From Icerya purchasi (taxonomy: Eukaryota; Arthropoda; Insecta; Hemiptera; Monophlebidae): 64,000 nt of DNA. Below are positions 21,130 to 33,229 of this stretch, piece after piece; positions within the stretch are counted from its first letter, which is position 1; every line of letters starts with the position of its first letter. The translations under genes were made by a program, and so were the position numbers. Location: the NCBI GenBank assembly GCA_039619475.1, contig CM077116.1, forward strand, positions 253,008,440 to 253,072,439. The letters run 5' to 3'. The notes beneath the pieces are model-generated. The model did no database searches and was not told where the DNA came from. It saw only the letters and a program-made list of their open reading frames with translations.

Positions 21130-21587
21130 GATTTTTTACACTTCTCGGCGTCCGAAAACATCTCTGGAAGACCGTTGGTAATACCCGTTTGTTGTCTGGC
21201 CTGCTGGTAGTGATTACACTCGATCAAAAGATGCTTCACCGATATAGGCATGTTTGCAGCGTTGACACAGGTTGGACGGTTTTTTAGATATGAGAAACGA
21301 ATGGGTCAAATTTGTGTGTCCAATGCGGATACGAGTTAGGACACACTGCTCGTGTCTACTGAGAGTTGGCATGTTTTCGTAGGTATCTTTTCTAAACTCG
21401 TGGAGTTTGCTCGGCGTTTGGAGCCAAAGGGTGTTCCAGTAGTTTTTGACTGTGTTGCTTATCACCATTTTAGCTTCATGAGGTGTCATAAGTACTTCAG
21501 GCGAGCAATCTTGTGTCGTCGCGGTTTTTGCAGCTTGGTCCGCCAATTCATTTCCTTGGATTCCTGTATGCGCTGGTGGCCGAGAAC
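21130..21587 (-). pseudogene. RNase H end and C-terminal domain remnant (I/Jockey-type element)
   Basis: Begins AHTGIQGNELADQAAKTA, the last conserved block of RNase H in LINE ORF2 proteins. Then RHEQCVLTRIRIGHTNLTHS and LCQRCKHA, the zinc-binding tail usual at the C-terminus. The last Cys-His part (VKHLLIEC) is in a different frame, showing one more indel near 21235. The earlier blocks of RNase H are absent because of the deletion that fuses it to RT. Confidence 0.8.
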
Positions 21588-22606
21588 TTTAGACCACATT
21601 TGGCGGCCCATGTTTGGAGGTCTACAAGAGCTTTTTGAACGATGTGGAAGGTGAATTCAATATTTTCCCCCCAGCATGATATCATGAGGTCGTCAACGAA
21701 GAGCCGTCCCCGCAACGGAGATCTTAAGATTCTAAGCGCATGATTAATTGTCACGATGAACAGGACGACACTTAGCACAGATCCCTGGGGAAGCTCATTG
21801 ATGAAGACCAATTTGGACAGGATTCCCTGGATCCGGACTCTCATGCATCGGCGATTGAGGAAGTTGTTCATAAAGGCAATGATGTTGCCAGTAAAATTCA
21901 GTGACCGCATAATACTGATTACTTCAGGAATCGAGGTTGTTTCGTAGGCCTTTTCGATGTCCAACGATACCAAAAGGAGGTGCGCTTGGTCCGCCAAGGC
22001 GTTGCACGTATCAGCTTCGATGCTTGCTAGGTAGTCAGTCGTTGATCTAAAGTTGCGGGAACCAAACTGATGTGGTGCAAGCAGTTCTTCTTTTTCCAGA
22101 CGCCATCTTAGACGACGACATACCATCTTTTCCCAAACTTTACAGAGGTTGCATGTAAGTGAAATCGGTCTGTAGTTGGAGGTATAGGAGCGATCTTTGC
22201 TCGGTTTGTGTATTGGTATAATAGTTGCTTCCTTCCATTGATCGGGGAAAGTCTGCGTAAACCAGAGGTAATTAAAAACTGCCAAAAGTTATTCCAGGTA
22301 GTCGTGGGGAAGATTCTTGATCATCGCGTTCGGGATGCAATTTCGGGTCTTCGCGATGGCGGGTAACAGTTCGGCAAGAGAGAACGGATTATTGATAGGA
22401 TCCGGCTCAGGAGGTGCGTGCTGATGTTGATGAGCTGTACTTATGTCATCGCTTAAGTTTTGGTTAGGGCTACTTGCATTTTCGGCAAATGTGTCTGCAA
22501 AGATATCGGCTACAACTTGGATATTATCAATAAGATTACCAGCATGGTCAGAAATGGTAGGTGAATGGAGAGGCGGCCGTTTCCCAGATATGGATCTGAT
22601 TTTATT
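21588..22606 (-). pseudogene. ORF2 reverse transcriptase domain (I/Jockey-type element)
   Basis: Continues the endonuclease frame after the TGA and has a second nonsense codon, TAA, at 22291-22289. RT motifs: FPDQWKEATIIPIHKPSKD, YRPISLTCNLCKVWEKMV, PHQFGSRNFRSTTDYL, LLVSLDIEKAYETTSIPEV, LPQGSVLSVVLFIVTINH (usually SPTLF) and RGRLFVDDLMIS. The last is the catalytic box with FVDD where I expect F/YADD. The domain is cut short after CGLKFSAT, where the sequence jumps directly into the end of an RNase H domain in another frame. About 1 kb of coding sequence is missing there by comparison with the usual spacing. Confidence 0.88.
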
Positions 22607-23690
22607 TCAAACGACGGCAGCTGGCGTTCTATCGTCGATTGATGAAGTGAAGTGGTTCCAGCAGACTTGTTTGCTTTGTTTAACGGTACGGCGGGCTAAG
22701 GCTCTGTTTTTTTTTAAATCAATCATATTCTCCTCAGTGGGTTTTTTCTTATACTTGCGGAAGGCTTTTTTGGAGTTCTTTATAGCTGCGTTGCAGTCGG
22801 GAGTCCACCATGGCACAGATTTACGTAGCACTGCTCCAGTAGATTTGGGTATTGAGTCGTTGGCCGCAGCAGTAATAACGCCGGTCAGTGATTCGATGAT
22901 ATCATTCGCCGTCATATTCTCTAGAGACGGGAGGGAAGGGAGAAGTTGTTTATGCTTTGTGAGGGAATCTTGATACTTTTTCCAGTCAGCCTTGTTCAAA
23001 ATCCATTTTTGCGGGTAATTTGGCATGTCGCTAGTGGTTATGCGGGCGTTGATGAGAATCGGATAGTGGCCACTACTAGAATTGTCGTCTGCCACAGTCC
23101 ACTCGAGGTCATCTGCAATGGTGGCTGATGCAAACGTAAAGTCTATTGCGCTCTGGTGTCCTGTTTTGACATCGAAATGGGTACTTGAGCCATTATTGAG
23201 AAGAATGGTTTGGTCGAGCCTGTTATACAGAGCTTCTACCGTTTTTCCACGATTATCCGTCGTCTCAGATCCCCATAGGGTGTTGTGGGCATTAAAATCG
23301 TCACATAGGATAAATGGTGATGGTAGCTGGTTGATAACATTCTTGAGCTCTCTCTCTTCGAGTGTTAAACTATTTGGGAGGTATATCCTACATATTGTTA
23401 CTGGCTGGGCTGATCGGACTGTGAGCGCTGTAGCTTCTAAGTGAGTATTGAGATGCACCTCTTCAGTAGTCCATTTGTCCTTGACGAAAACTGCGACTCC
23501 ACCACTGGCTCTGAGTGCATTTCGCCTATTTTTGAAAACTGCATGGTATCCTCTGATTGTTGCACAAAAATTTTTGGTAAAGTTTGTTTCCTGGAGACTG
23601 ATGCAATCAACATTGGTTCTATTGATACAAAGCTCTAGAAATTCTTTTTTTTTCAAAAAAGCCGTTGATATTCCACTGTAATATCTGCAT
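22607..23690 (-). pseudogene. ORF2 endonuclease domain (I/Jockey-type element)
   Basis: APE-type endonuclease at the start of ORF2. The ATG at 23690-23688 begins MQILQWNINGFF, a typical start of Jockey/I ORF2. The frame then slips in a 9-base homopolymer (T9 on plus, 23645-23653) and continues as a long open frame: CISLQETNF, SGGVAVFVKDKW, the ICRIYLPN strand, FILCDDFNAHNTLWGS (compare GDFNAHN), HQSAIDFTFAS and SSSGHYPILIN (SDH-type motif with the D replaced). A linker toward RT follows (WWTPDCNAAIKNSKKAFRKY). The frame stops at TGA 22609-22607, and the same phase continues into the RT part. Confidence 0.85.
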
Positions 23691-23725
23691 TTCCTGGAAG
23701 AATCAATCGGCTTGCAGTCAAATAC

Positions 23726-24979
23726 TTAGTACTCGAGCAGGTGTGTGGAACTCCCCGTATCTTCCAGCTCCACTAGATTCTCCGTAGATGTTGCTGAGCT
23801 GAGGGACGTCCTGTCGTCCAGGGCGCCTCCTTCGATTCTATTCGCTAAGCGGGTAAAACGGTACTTAAGCTTTTGGTCATCCAGAAGGTTGTACAGCTTT
23901 CTGAGCATTACAACTGTGCCAGCTGGGTCAAGTTCGTACTTAGCAAGGGCATCTTCTATTGTTGGGATTGAAGGTGCTTCCTCCAGGAAGCTGGAAAGTT
24001 GTGGAAATGTGCACGGGAACTCGGAGGGCGTGTTATTCATTGCCTGTTCTATCACAGCAGGAAGTTCTGGTTTCTCGCAATTAGATTTAGTTTTTTTTTT
24101 CTTCCTTTTGCATTCTGCATTAGATGGCTTTGCAAAAAGTTGTTGTTGAGTTGGTAGAGAAGCTTGCGATGAATCATCGGACCTTGACCTCTTAGCGGAC
24201 AGATTGTGCGCTCCGTGTGTTGGTTGGGTTTCGTTTTTCTTGTTTACATCATTGTTGAGTCGTCCTGGCGGTAGTGGAGGAAAAGAAGGTTTCGTGACCG
24301 GCTGCATTTCAGGATGTACGAAAGCGTCTGGGTTTTCCTTGAGGGGCTCATCACCGGCAAACTGTTGTGAGCTCGCGTTTTGTGGGCAAGCCTTCGCTAA
24401 ATGTCCTTCTTTTCTACAGTTGAAACAAAGCATTGAGTCGAGGGATGGATAAATAAAGTAAGAGGTATCTTTGTGGTCGATTTTCCATAGGGTAGGTATG
24501 TTGCCGACATCTTCGGGCTTGATGAACACCTGTCGTCTGAAGCTCAAGATGTGCTGATACCCAGGAATGTTTAATCCAGCACGTAATGTCGAAATACTTG
24601 AGACCGGAATTATTTTGGATTCTTTTAACTTAGCTAGAATGACGTCGTTGGGGATTATAGGTGGAACGTTTGAGAGGATAAGCCTCTTGTTCCGGGAAAT
24701 GAATGGTCGAACAATAACTTCGGTGTCTCTCAACTTTACAGTTTTGTGGACATCAACGAGAGTGTCTGCAATTTCTTTTGTTGCAACGTATATACATACT
24801 CGGTTGTTTGCAATTCGGGACAGGTGTCGAATATTTTCTGGTTTGATTTTACTTCCAATAGCGATAGCATATTCATGGATTTGGATGCCGTCGACGGCGT
24901 CGAGGATGACTGCTTGATCTTTTGTGGGAACAAATTCGGTCTGGAGAACGTTGGTGTAAGTTTTGGTTTGCGGGGCCAT
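23726..24979 (-). CDS. ORF1 nucleic-acid-binding protein (I/Jockey-type element)
   Basis: Gag-like ORF1 product expected to bind element RNA in ribonucleoprotein particles. I chose the ATG at 24979-24977 (MAPQTKTYTNVL), because that is where the sequence begins to look like an ORF1 start; the frame is open 32 codons further upstream. From there it is 417 codons and uninterrupted. A CX2CX4HX4C zinc knuckle (CFNCRKEGHLAKAC) lies at 24386-24427, preceded by the RNA-recognition-like stretch usual in these proteins (NRVCIYVATKEIADTLV, then RLILSNVPPIIPNDVILAKL). Downstream are a Pro-rich and then a Lys-rich segment. ORF2 starts 35 bases after the stop. Only one zinc knuckle is visible. Confidence 0.8.
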   Translation of the reverse strand: MAPQTKTYTNVLQTEFVPTKDQAVILDAVDGIQIHEYAIAIGSKIKPENIRHLSRIANNRVCIYVATKEIADTLVDVHKTVKLRDTEVIVRPFISRNKRLILSNVPPIIPNDVILAKLKESKIIPVSSISTLRAGLNIPGYQHILSFRRQVFIKPEDVGNIPTLWKIDHKDTSYFIYPSLDSMLCFNCRKEGHLAKACPQNASSQQFAGDEPLKENPDAFVHPEMQPVTKPSFPPLPPGRLNNDVNKKNETQPTHGAHNLSAKRSRSDDSSQASLPTQQQLFAKPSNAECKRKKKKTKSNCEKPELPAVIEQAMNNTPSEFPCTFPQLSSFLEEAPSIPTIEDALAKYELDPAGTVVMLRKLYNLLDDQKLKYRFTRLANRIEGGALDDRTSLSSATSTENLVELEDTGSSTHLLEY

Positions 24980-25082
24980 GCTGGCCGCAAATCTCTTACA
25001 CAAATTTACCACGGGGTAAAAATTTTGGTAGCGGGGTGCACACAGATACACGGAAAACTGAGAGTCTAAGCACACACAGATT

Positions 25083-25270
25083 TAATCACTAACGCAGGCG
25101 ATAAGATAAAGTAACAATGCACGACACACGACCGCACTAGTTCATGATAAAAAAGGGAAAAAAAACAAAAAAAAACACAAAACCCGGTTTAATCGATAAC
25201 GCATTCGATAAAATAAGAAAAACACAAAATTGAACGTACTCGTAGAAACACACGACCGCACAGTTAATTA
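25083..25270 (-). repeat. Imperfect two-copy repeat in the 5' leader of the I/Jockey-type element
   Basis: Two units about 110-125 bp apart share the patterns TTAATC(A/G)(C/A)TAACGCA..CGATAA.ATAA and CACACGACCGCAC (25125-25137 and 25249-25261). Tandem 5'-leader monomers are known in several LINEs, where they act as promoter units. That function is inferred here. Confidence 0.5.
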
Positions 25271-25299
25271 TATTAGAAAAAGATATTCGAATACAGAGC

Positions 25300-26018
25300 A
25301 CAAATCGGTTATAACAACTTTGAAGAGAAGAATTTATCTAATCGCTATAGCAGCTGGTTCGTCGTTATATTCGATATGAAATAAAAGCCACTTTAATTTT
25401 TTAATGCCCAAGATTTACTGTTATCTACTCCTCCGTTACAAAACTTTCACATAATTGTTTCTACGAAAACTTCCATTAATCGAACAAATACACAATTATT
25501 TATGATTTCACAGCTGGACAAGACCAAATTTTCCCCTTATACGTATACAATCACGACAAAAAAGGGGCCTAAATCAATAAAAATAGTACAAAAAAATAAA
25601 AAAAAAGAAGAAAATGAAAATTACCATGTATTAGGGGTTTTATTTTTTCTTATTTTCGAGCAAATAAGTAATTTTTTGATTTTCTATTATGACGAGATGA
25701 AATAGACTTTTTTTTAATTTTTGTTTTTGTCCTGTAGCAGAAGTTTTCTTTAATTTCGTTGGGTTTACGAGGAGTTTAAGCCTCCCCTTTTTTTTTTATT
25801 GTTAAAATTATCTGCAAAAACCTTTCGAAATCAAATTTGTGCCGCACCTGGTAAGCGGATAATTATTTATCTGCGTAGCGAAATTTAGTCCATATAACCT
25901 CTCGATTTTTCATTACAGTCGTTATAACCGATAGAGAGGTTAACGGTGTATAGTGTTTTATGTTAATCTCTATCGGTGTTCCAGTAGTATTCGTCCCCGA
26001 TGTTGTTATAACCGGGTT
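25300..26018. repeat. Possible Tigger/pogo-like MITE with TTATAAC-type ends
   Basis: The right edge reads GTTGTTATAACCGGGTTTCAG next to TGTACA; the left edge has CGGTTATAACAAC at 25305-25317 in inverted orientation. Further TTATAACCGATA and TCGTTATA motifs lie inside each end. Such ends are reminiscent of pogo/Tigger DNA transposons that duplicate TA. There is no transposase, so it would be a non-autonomous copy. It lies next to the 5' end of the I/Jockey-type element, and its left edge is uncertain. Confidence 0.35.
25927..25978. repeat. Hairpin-forming inverted repeat
   Basis: ACCGATAGAGAGGTTAAC (25928-25945) is followed after 17 bases by GTTAATCTCTATCGGT, a near-perfect inverted repeat of about 16 bp, inside the right end of the putative MITE. 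Confidence 0.7.
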
Positions 26019-28106
26019 TCAGTGTACACTATGATTTTCAAGAGGTTGTAAATTACATATTTTTGTCTTGTAGCAACATCGGCCCCTGTTTTTTAACTAG
26101 AAAGGGAAGAATGGGAACGGGTAATATATATAAAAAAAAAAAAAAAATGATCGGGGCTAGACGAGCATGACATTTAAATGATAAACAAAGAATTTTAAAA
26201 TTTTAAGCTTTTTATTTCTCCCTTTAGAACACGTTCCGATCCGAATGAAATCGCGACAATATTAAATTTCCTTTCAGCAGTATAAGGCTACTAAAGGCTC
26301 AAACAGTAAATTTTGAGTAACGTTCTAGCAGTGTAAAATCACGATAAGAAAATATCGACGGATAACCGAAAGGCCGTCAGGTGCGGCTTGTATAAAAGCC
26401 TAGTTTCTTTGGGAAAGATTTATTAAGACGCGAGTATGCGCATCGTTCATTAGCTGCGAACGTTTCTGGTTCCAAAGGGGCGTGTGAAAGTTTTATTAAA
26501 GTTATTTTTAGCGCATACTTCAGCGGCGGGTGGAATACAGACTCGTTAAATCCGTACGACAAATCCTGTATAGTAAAGTAGCCTTAACATAATTACCTGG
26601 GCTGTCTATAACGATAAAATGGGGAAAAACCCGGAGGAGAAAGGCGCAAAATGGAATAAAGTTGGAAGATGTGAAAAAAGTCGGTTATAATTTTTTCGTT
26701 AGACTGTATAACAAATAGAACAAGATAGAGGAGAATGCAGTACACGGAAGAAGAAACTGTTTAAAGCGGAATAGCACAATAGAACGAAAGATAACGATAA
26801 TAAGTAGATGTTCAAATGAAAAAGTTAACGATAATGTTTTATTCGGGAATAGCAAAGTAGTTCCAATCATCGTCGACAATTTAATACAAACCGATATCGT
26901 TCACAGAGTTTACAGTAATCTACCGGGTGGGCCCTTTTTTGAACGCATTAAACAAATGCGAGCGGTGGAACGGATAATATCCTCGCTAGGACTGATACGG
27001 CTATCATTTGATCGGTTGCTTCAGGTCGAAGTAAAATCGGGAATTGCCGATTAAATTACAGGCCGTGTCAGAAGAGTCGCATCGTTCTTCAAAGTTAGAC
27101 TGCGGATTTAATAGTCGAACAAGTCGGGTATAAATTTCGTTTTACCATTTAAAAGCATGACCGCAGTGGTCGCACATTACAGAAGTGTGGAATATCGTGC
27201 GCTTGATTTCCCTCAGGCATCAACATCTTTCTCGGATGATTTAGCGGTTTATCTGTCGCCGATTTTATATTGTGCGCTACAGCGAGTGGTCCTCCGTATC
27301 ACGATATGAATTATGTTGGCAAATTTACAGCCGATGTTAAATAACTATCATCTTCCTTCCGACTGGCGGATAATCTGGAACTCGGCCAAACAAGAGGAAC
27401 GTGCTTGCTCGGTACACGTGCTGCTCTCGCAGATTCAAACAATCGTTACGTATTGCAGCCACTTCCTTCGCCACAAACAGATCGTCCGCATTATAAATCT
27501 CCGTTCTTGAAACTTTTACTGTTTTCTTAATTAACCGAAAAACTGTCCCTGTCTGCGCCCATGCTTACCGTCTTCCACTCCACGAAATAAGGAATAATGT
27601 TGAGACCGGTTTGGCGGACATTTAAGCGCTGATAACTCCGCCTTCCTGCATAACTAGTTCCCGCCGAAGGCAGTCACTATTAAAAGCTCGCTGAAACGAT
27701 AAATGCGAAAAGAGTGTAGAGAATCAGAGCAGGAAAAAAAACAATATATTCCGAGTTACACGCTACACAGTATGCACCAGCGTTCAAAAATCTCGCCTTC
27801 CGTTCAACAAAACTTGCTGGAATTGTAACTCAGTTAAATAATGTAAGAAAATTGGAAAGGTACCCCCGTAATAATACTAAAACAATAATTACGCAATTAT
27901 TTTAGTAACTCTTTCAGGGTAAAGAAAAAGCAGTTACCAACCTCTGCAGTCCTTGTAAAAAATTGGGAAAGTCCAGCACAAGCTTCGCGTTTAATCGATT
28001 CCTTTATCGGTCGTAATATTTTCACTTGTTACATATTTTCGGTATTCGATTATTATCCTCCGTGCACTTCATTTTTTTAAATACAGCTGAAATATTATTG
28101 TGATTC

Positions 28107-28113
28107 TTATATA

Positions 28114-28150
<37 letters not shown>
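28107..28150. repeat. TA dinucleotide microsatellite
   Basis: About 22 TA units with one interruption. Confidence 0.95.
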
Positions 28151-28151
<1 letters not shown>

Positions 28152-28635
28152 AATTATCATAGAGGTGCCACCGTGTTAAAACAAAATAGTTTATTTAGAC
28201 TTTATGTAAAATTAAACAGTTTTAGGCAATGTATTAAAGAGTGCGATAAAAAATTCTTTCGATCGCGTGTCGAACTATTTACAATTTTTAATTCGATTAT
28301 TCGACTATAAGTTAAAATATTACTTGACACATAATCTCTCCTCGACGTTTACATAAACTAGATTGTAATTTGTTTTAATCAGTACGTTTAATATTTCGAT
28401 TATTATATGACACATCTGAGTATTACATAAAATAGCGGATTCCTATGTAAATTGCCGGTAACACGCACATACATATGACTATGTCATTCTTAACCTAAGT
28501 TACGCTGCAAAAAATGTCTCATTACAGTGTCCGTCACAATATACATTAGACAAAGACTTTTTTTGTACAAGACAGCTAAGAATGACGTAGTCAATTGAAA
28601 ACGATTCTTCAATTTAGAAGAAAAAACTTTGAAGA

Positions 28636-28772
28636 TCAAGGGGTCTTGTTTCCGCCTAAAGCCTCAAGGGCCGAGTTATATTTATATATATATATATATA
28701 TAGGTGTATATATATATGGGTGTGTATAAACTCGGTCCTTCGGGATTCAGAAGAGGACAAGCCCCCTTCACC
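28636..28772. repeat. Imperfect 45-bp inverted repeat around a TA microsatellite
   Basis: Left arm 28636-28680 and right arm 28727-28772 pair at roughly 70% by eye. The best-paired parts are the CCGAGTT.ATA inner ends and the AAGGGG.CTTGT outer ends. The loop is TA/TG simple sequence. A related unit occurs at 54493-54632. Confidence 0.65.
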
Positions 28773-31700
28773 CTCAGGTCTAGTTATTCTATAATTCTTG
28801 TAGAAGAGTAAACTTTTTCATTTGCTCCGCTTTCGACAACATTTTTTCGTTACATAAAATTGTGACATTTTTTTGGGACAAATTTCGTGGCAGGACACTT
28901 TTTCTGATGTAAAACTGGCATAGCCATTAATATGTATATATGGTCCTATCTGGCGGTGATATCGAGCTATAAATTATTCTCTGGCTAAAATCATTAATTA
29001 TCGATCTCTCGGCATTTTCGCATTGCTCGTTGTCGCTGGAAAATACGGTCCCGAACGTTTAGACGGCCGACTTTGTAATTTCCGATTCGGTCGAATTTTC
29101 CGGCACGTGAGTGTTCAGAATTGTATAGGTGTCCTCGTATGTGTGCTCAGCGACAGTAGGGTAGCATTAGTGCCAGCCGCGTGAGCCGCGAGAGGATGCA
29201 TTTAAATCAGGTACTGTCGCGGCTATGTGTGTGAGAGCTTTCGGGTCGAATTCTCTGATAGCTCTGTGTATTAACTGATAAATTAGTGTTACTGTTAGAC
29301 TTACAGTTTGGTTTTAGTGGCCTTGCCGTCCGCTCTAGTAATATCGGTTGTCGGTTTTCGCGGAGCTGTGGCTGCTGTCATGTATCATTTTTTTCCAGTC
29401 GCCATACCGTGGTAAACAGCGACGTTTTGATCGAACCGACGTTATAAAACCGTCGGTTGTGCATTTTTTCTGTTTTTCCGAATTTTTAAGTACTTTTTTA
29501 CCATTGCATGTTAATCATTTTGCATTCTGCTCGAAATATACACGTTTTTTGCAATTGTAATTTTACATGTACTTTGATTTGGTCATCTGCGTGGTCGTGC
29601 TCTGGGTGACACTCCTCCGGAAAGTGTATCGCGTCGGCGCAGTGGTGTAAAAGGAGTATGTTTTTTTCCTCCATATGTTTAAAAAAAAATTTAAAGAAAA
29701 GCCTGATGCTCGCCATTTATTTATTCGCATAGCGGGTCGTCGAATACGTCTGAGACTCTTCGTATTTTCCAAGTCTCGCATTTGGGACCCAAAGAGAACA
29801 TGGCGGGGAAAGAAAATTCCTATTAACCCGAATCGAAGAATTCGGAAAAGTTAAATGTACAGTAGATATGTATTGTAGTTTTAAATAATACAACAATAAG
29901 TTTAGAATTCGATTCACGTATGAACTTAAATAACTATTAGATTTATTGAAAACACTACGTTAAATTAAGAACACAATTTTATCATAATTCAAGGAAACTA
30001 CTGGTTACTAAAGTGGTGTGTTCTTTATCGGTGAAAAAATTCGATACTACATGGCTGCTACAATTCAATGATGTTTAAACAATTAAAAAAGGATAGCGTT
30101 AACTAGATTTTAATACGATCCGATATTGTTAATTTGAAATAATCAATAAATATAGCAAGAACAGCGTATAGGGAAGAAAAATGCAGGGTATAAAAGGCGC
30201 AATAAAGATTGGGAAGATCGAATTCAGCAAACTGGAATGCGGAGCAGAGCGCTCAACAGAAAGAAACGAATACCTAAAGAACACATTGCAAACAAGCGTT
30301 TCGTTCGAATAAAGTGGAAGGAGAAATATTGAAATATTCTGAAATTTCGACGTTAGCAAATAAAATCCGAAAAAAAGTAAAAAGGAGACACGCAAAAATG
30401 AGGAAACTTTTTTCATACTTGAAAAGAAAGGATATATACATTTTTGTAAAGGTGTTCATTCTATTATAATTAGCAGAACATATTATGACGCTATACTGAC
30501 TTTGGGTGGCCTACTTCAAATTGCAGCCGATATATCTTTAGGACACGTGACTTTACCTAGGAACGTATTTCTGCTAACAACCGAATCCACTAACAGGTGA
30601 ACGAGTGAAGAGAAATGTTAATCATCATTTACCGTACGTTATTAATGAGGATAAATTCATCCAAAACGATTACTTAGCAAGACTGTCTTTTGTCATTTTT
30701 ACATAAACATACGAAACCAGTATAGATTTAGCAAAATAATTAAGCTTTGTAACTGTTCGCGAAGTACAAATATTTTCGATGTCATAAACAATACAAGATA
30801 CTCGCCAAAATGCAGAATTATTTCTTCTTCTTCTTTGGCTTTGGTTTAACAGATACTCAAATCGCTATTCGGTATAATCTGAAACAGAATATTATTGGTT
30901 ATACTAGAAAAGTGTGGGATAGTAAAGGTCGTCGAGAGAAAGGAACTGGCCTTCCTACATAGTGCATTATGAAAAACTTAATTACACATTCCATGATACT
31001 TTGCAAAAGATCCGTGGAATGCTCGCTTTATCCTTTTTGGAGGTTTCGGCTATATGTATCATCTGCAGTGATGGCGATGCATGAATAACTTGCTGCGAGC
31101 ACAGGATCTGACTCGGCTGTACTCAAAAAAAAGAGAGCGTACGTTGAAACAGAAACTGACAATAGACGCGATATTTGCGAATGCGATAATACAAATTATA
31201 GCATACAAATGATAAAGGGCACGAATGAGTAGAAAAAGAAAGTGGATCCTGAGGGATATTCATCAATTTAAAAATAATCAAGTAATCGGAAAAAAAGGGT
31301 AAGGGGAAACGCAGTAACAACCTTTAAAACCGATAATGTCGTGTAGACATATATTTTTGAATTTCAGCAGACGTTTTCACATACTAAATATCAAACCGTA
31401 TATAATCCGATATCGCCCTTAGACACTATCGATGTCGATGTAATCTCCTTTAGCACATGCGACGTTAAGAAGTATCGAACTAATCCTCTTTTTTGGTAAT
31501 AATACATGATGACGTTATTGGGTTATCTAATTCCTCAGCGCTACAAAGAAATTAACTGATCGAATATTATCTCTTGCAAGAAATCCTTTCTTCGTCTTAC
31601 AAATATTTTTCATTTTATTTTTTCGAGGGCCTACTACTATTATAATCATATATGTGGAAATTGTTACGGAAATTAAAATTTAGAAAAACTTCATCTCAGC

Positions 31701-33229
31701 TCTTGGCAATGAAAAATGTATAACTGTTTTCGTTAAACTGGTCTATTACACTTGTAATCTTGTAATCGACTGTTTACCAAAAAAAAAAAAAAAAAAAAGA
31801 AATATTCGTTGATTATAAAATTTTCTGTGTTTATGGTAAAAGTTTTATTTTACTACAATTGTGTGGAAAATCTTGAAAAGAATTAACGGTAGTAAAAACC
31901 TATTTACGATATCTACAAAACTTGCTTCTTGCATCCATTTTTCGGTTGAGGAAGCTAATTTCATGACTTTCATTTTTTCGAACTCCAATATACTAAAATC
32001 GCAAAAAAAATTAATGTCATGAAATTAACTTAATAATAAAAATTTAATGCGATCATTTAATACATTTATTAATAAGTACTAGCCTTCGTTGGTGTCTTAA
32101 TTTTACGAAAGTATGGTACACTTACTTTCAGATTCAAATTTAAATATTTTTAAATTTCATTGCTGTATATACATGTTTGATAAAAAATTTTGATAAAAAT
32201 TTATAAAATTGCAGTGGTTTTTCATTTGTTTGAAAGTGTAAACAAAAAAAAAAAAAAAAAAACGGGTAAAACCAACACCAATTTTAAAAGAATTTAAATT
32301 TAAATTTGAACTATTTGTAATTTTTTCTTGACTGAATTTTAACGAATCATATGTTCTTTTAGCAATACCAATTATTCTCTTTAACTTTAAATCTGGCCAG
32401 CAATGTATAGGGCTTACCGATCTAATTCGCTAATTTCATTCTAAATTTTCAACGAAATTAAGGTACTTTTTGGGTGTAAAATTACTGTATTTAAGTGAGA
32501 ACAAAAGATATAAAAACCTCAAAATCAATTCCAATTTCTTGTCAAGGTTAATAGCGGTTGGTTTCCCCTTAAGGACAGCAGGCAACTGTTGCAATCATCC
32601 TCAATCATTCTTAATTGCATCGCTGAATTAATTAAATGGAAAAATGTTCTCATCATTTAAGCATATTCCTAAAAACATTTTTGCTATTTTTAAAAAAAGA
32701 ACATGGTACAAAATACGATATATCAGTTAATTTATTTAACGACGTAAACACTCGTACGAGAAAACTCGATAACATAAAATATAATTCTTGTAAGGCCATT
32801 TTTTTTTTTTTTTAGGATTCCACGCAGTTATATCACACGATGTACAGAAAAACAAATAAAATCCATGACGCATATACAATTTATCACTGAACGGGTGTGC
32901 ATATAACCGACCGTATAATACATCATTATCCTTGTGTTAAAGATTATATTATAAAAGCGGTAATTTAAAAAATCCGATATAATAAATAATAGCTTAATTT
33001 TAAATAATCCTTCCGGTTCACTACATAGCTTCAATGTTTCATTGTGTTTTAAGTATATATTGATTTTTAATGATTTCCCGTGTTTATTTTAATGTTTAAT
33101 TTATCGAAATACCTATTCGCGCGAATATTATATTGCGCAAAAGATTAATTTAATGTAATAAAATTTCAAAAATATTCCTGTAAATGCGGACTTACTTTTA
33201 AAGGTAAAATTAATATTAGAATATTCGTA

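Larger units (their letters stand above)
20931..25300 (-). mobile_element. I/Jockey-type non-LTR retrotransposon with ORF1 and ORF2
   Basis: Read from right to left: a 5' leader with a repeated segment (about 25083-25270), ORF1 with a zinc knuckle (24979-23726), ORF2 with EN, RT and a remnant of RNase H (23690 to about 21130), then a short 3' UTR and an AAAT/TAAA-repeat tail at 20934-20958. The presence of RNase H and the two-ORF layout point to the I group rather than RTE. Damage: a frame change at a 9-base A run just inside ORF2, nonsense codons at 22607-22609 and 22289-22291, and a large deletion joining RT to the end of RNase H. The exact 5' end is uncertain. Confidence 0.85.
26019..33229. 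other. Seven-kb stretch without recognisable gene
   Basis: No frame resembling a known protein on either strand. 26330-27720 and 29000-29720 are less AT-rich with mixed-sequence DNA and could be host regulatory or untranslated sequence. The rest is AT-rich, with A/T homopolymers (26130, 31781, 32245, 32801) and TA microsatellites. A TTTCTTCTTCTTCTT run at 30820-30834 preceded on the minus strand by AAAGCCAA may be the GAA tail of another EN-RT fragment. Confidence 0.45.

Noticed and set aside
22443..22973. 176-codon plus-strand frame opposite ORF2
   Set aside because: Antisense of the endonuclease-RT linker of the I/Jockey-type element.
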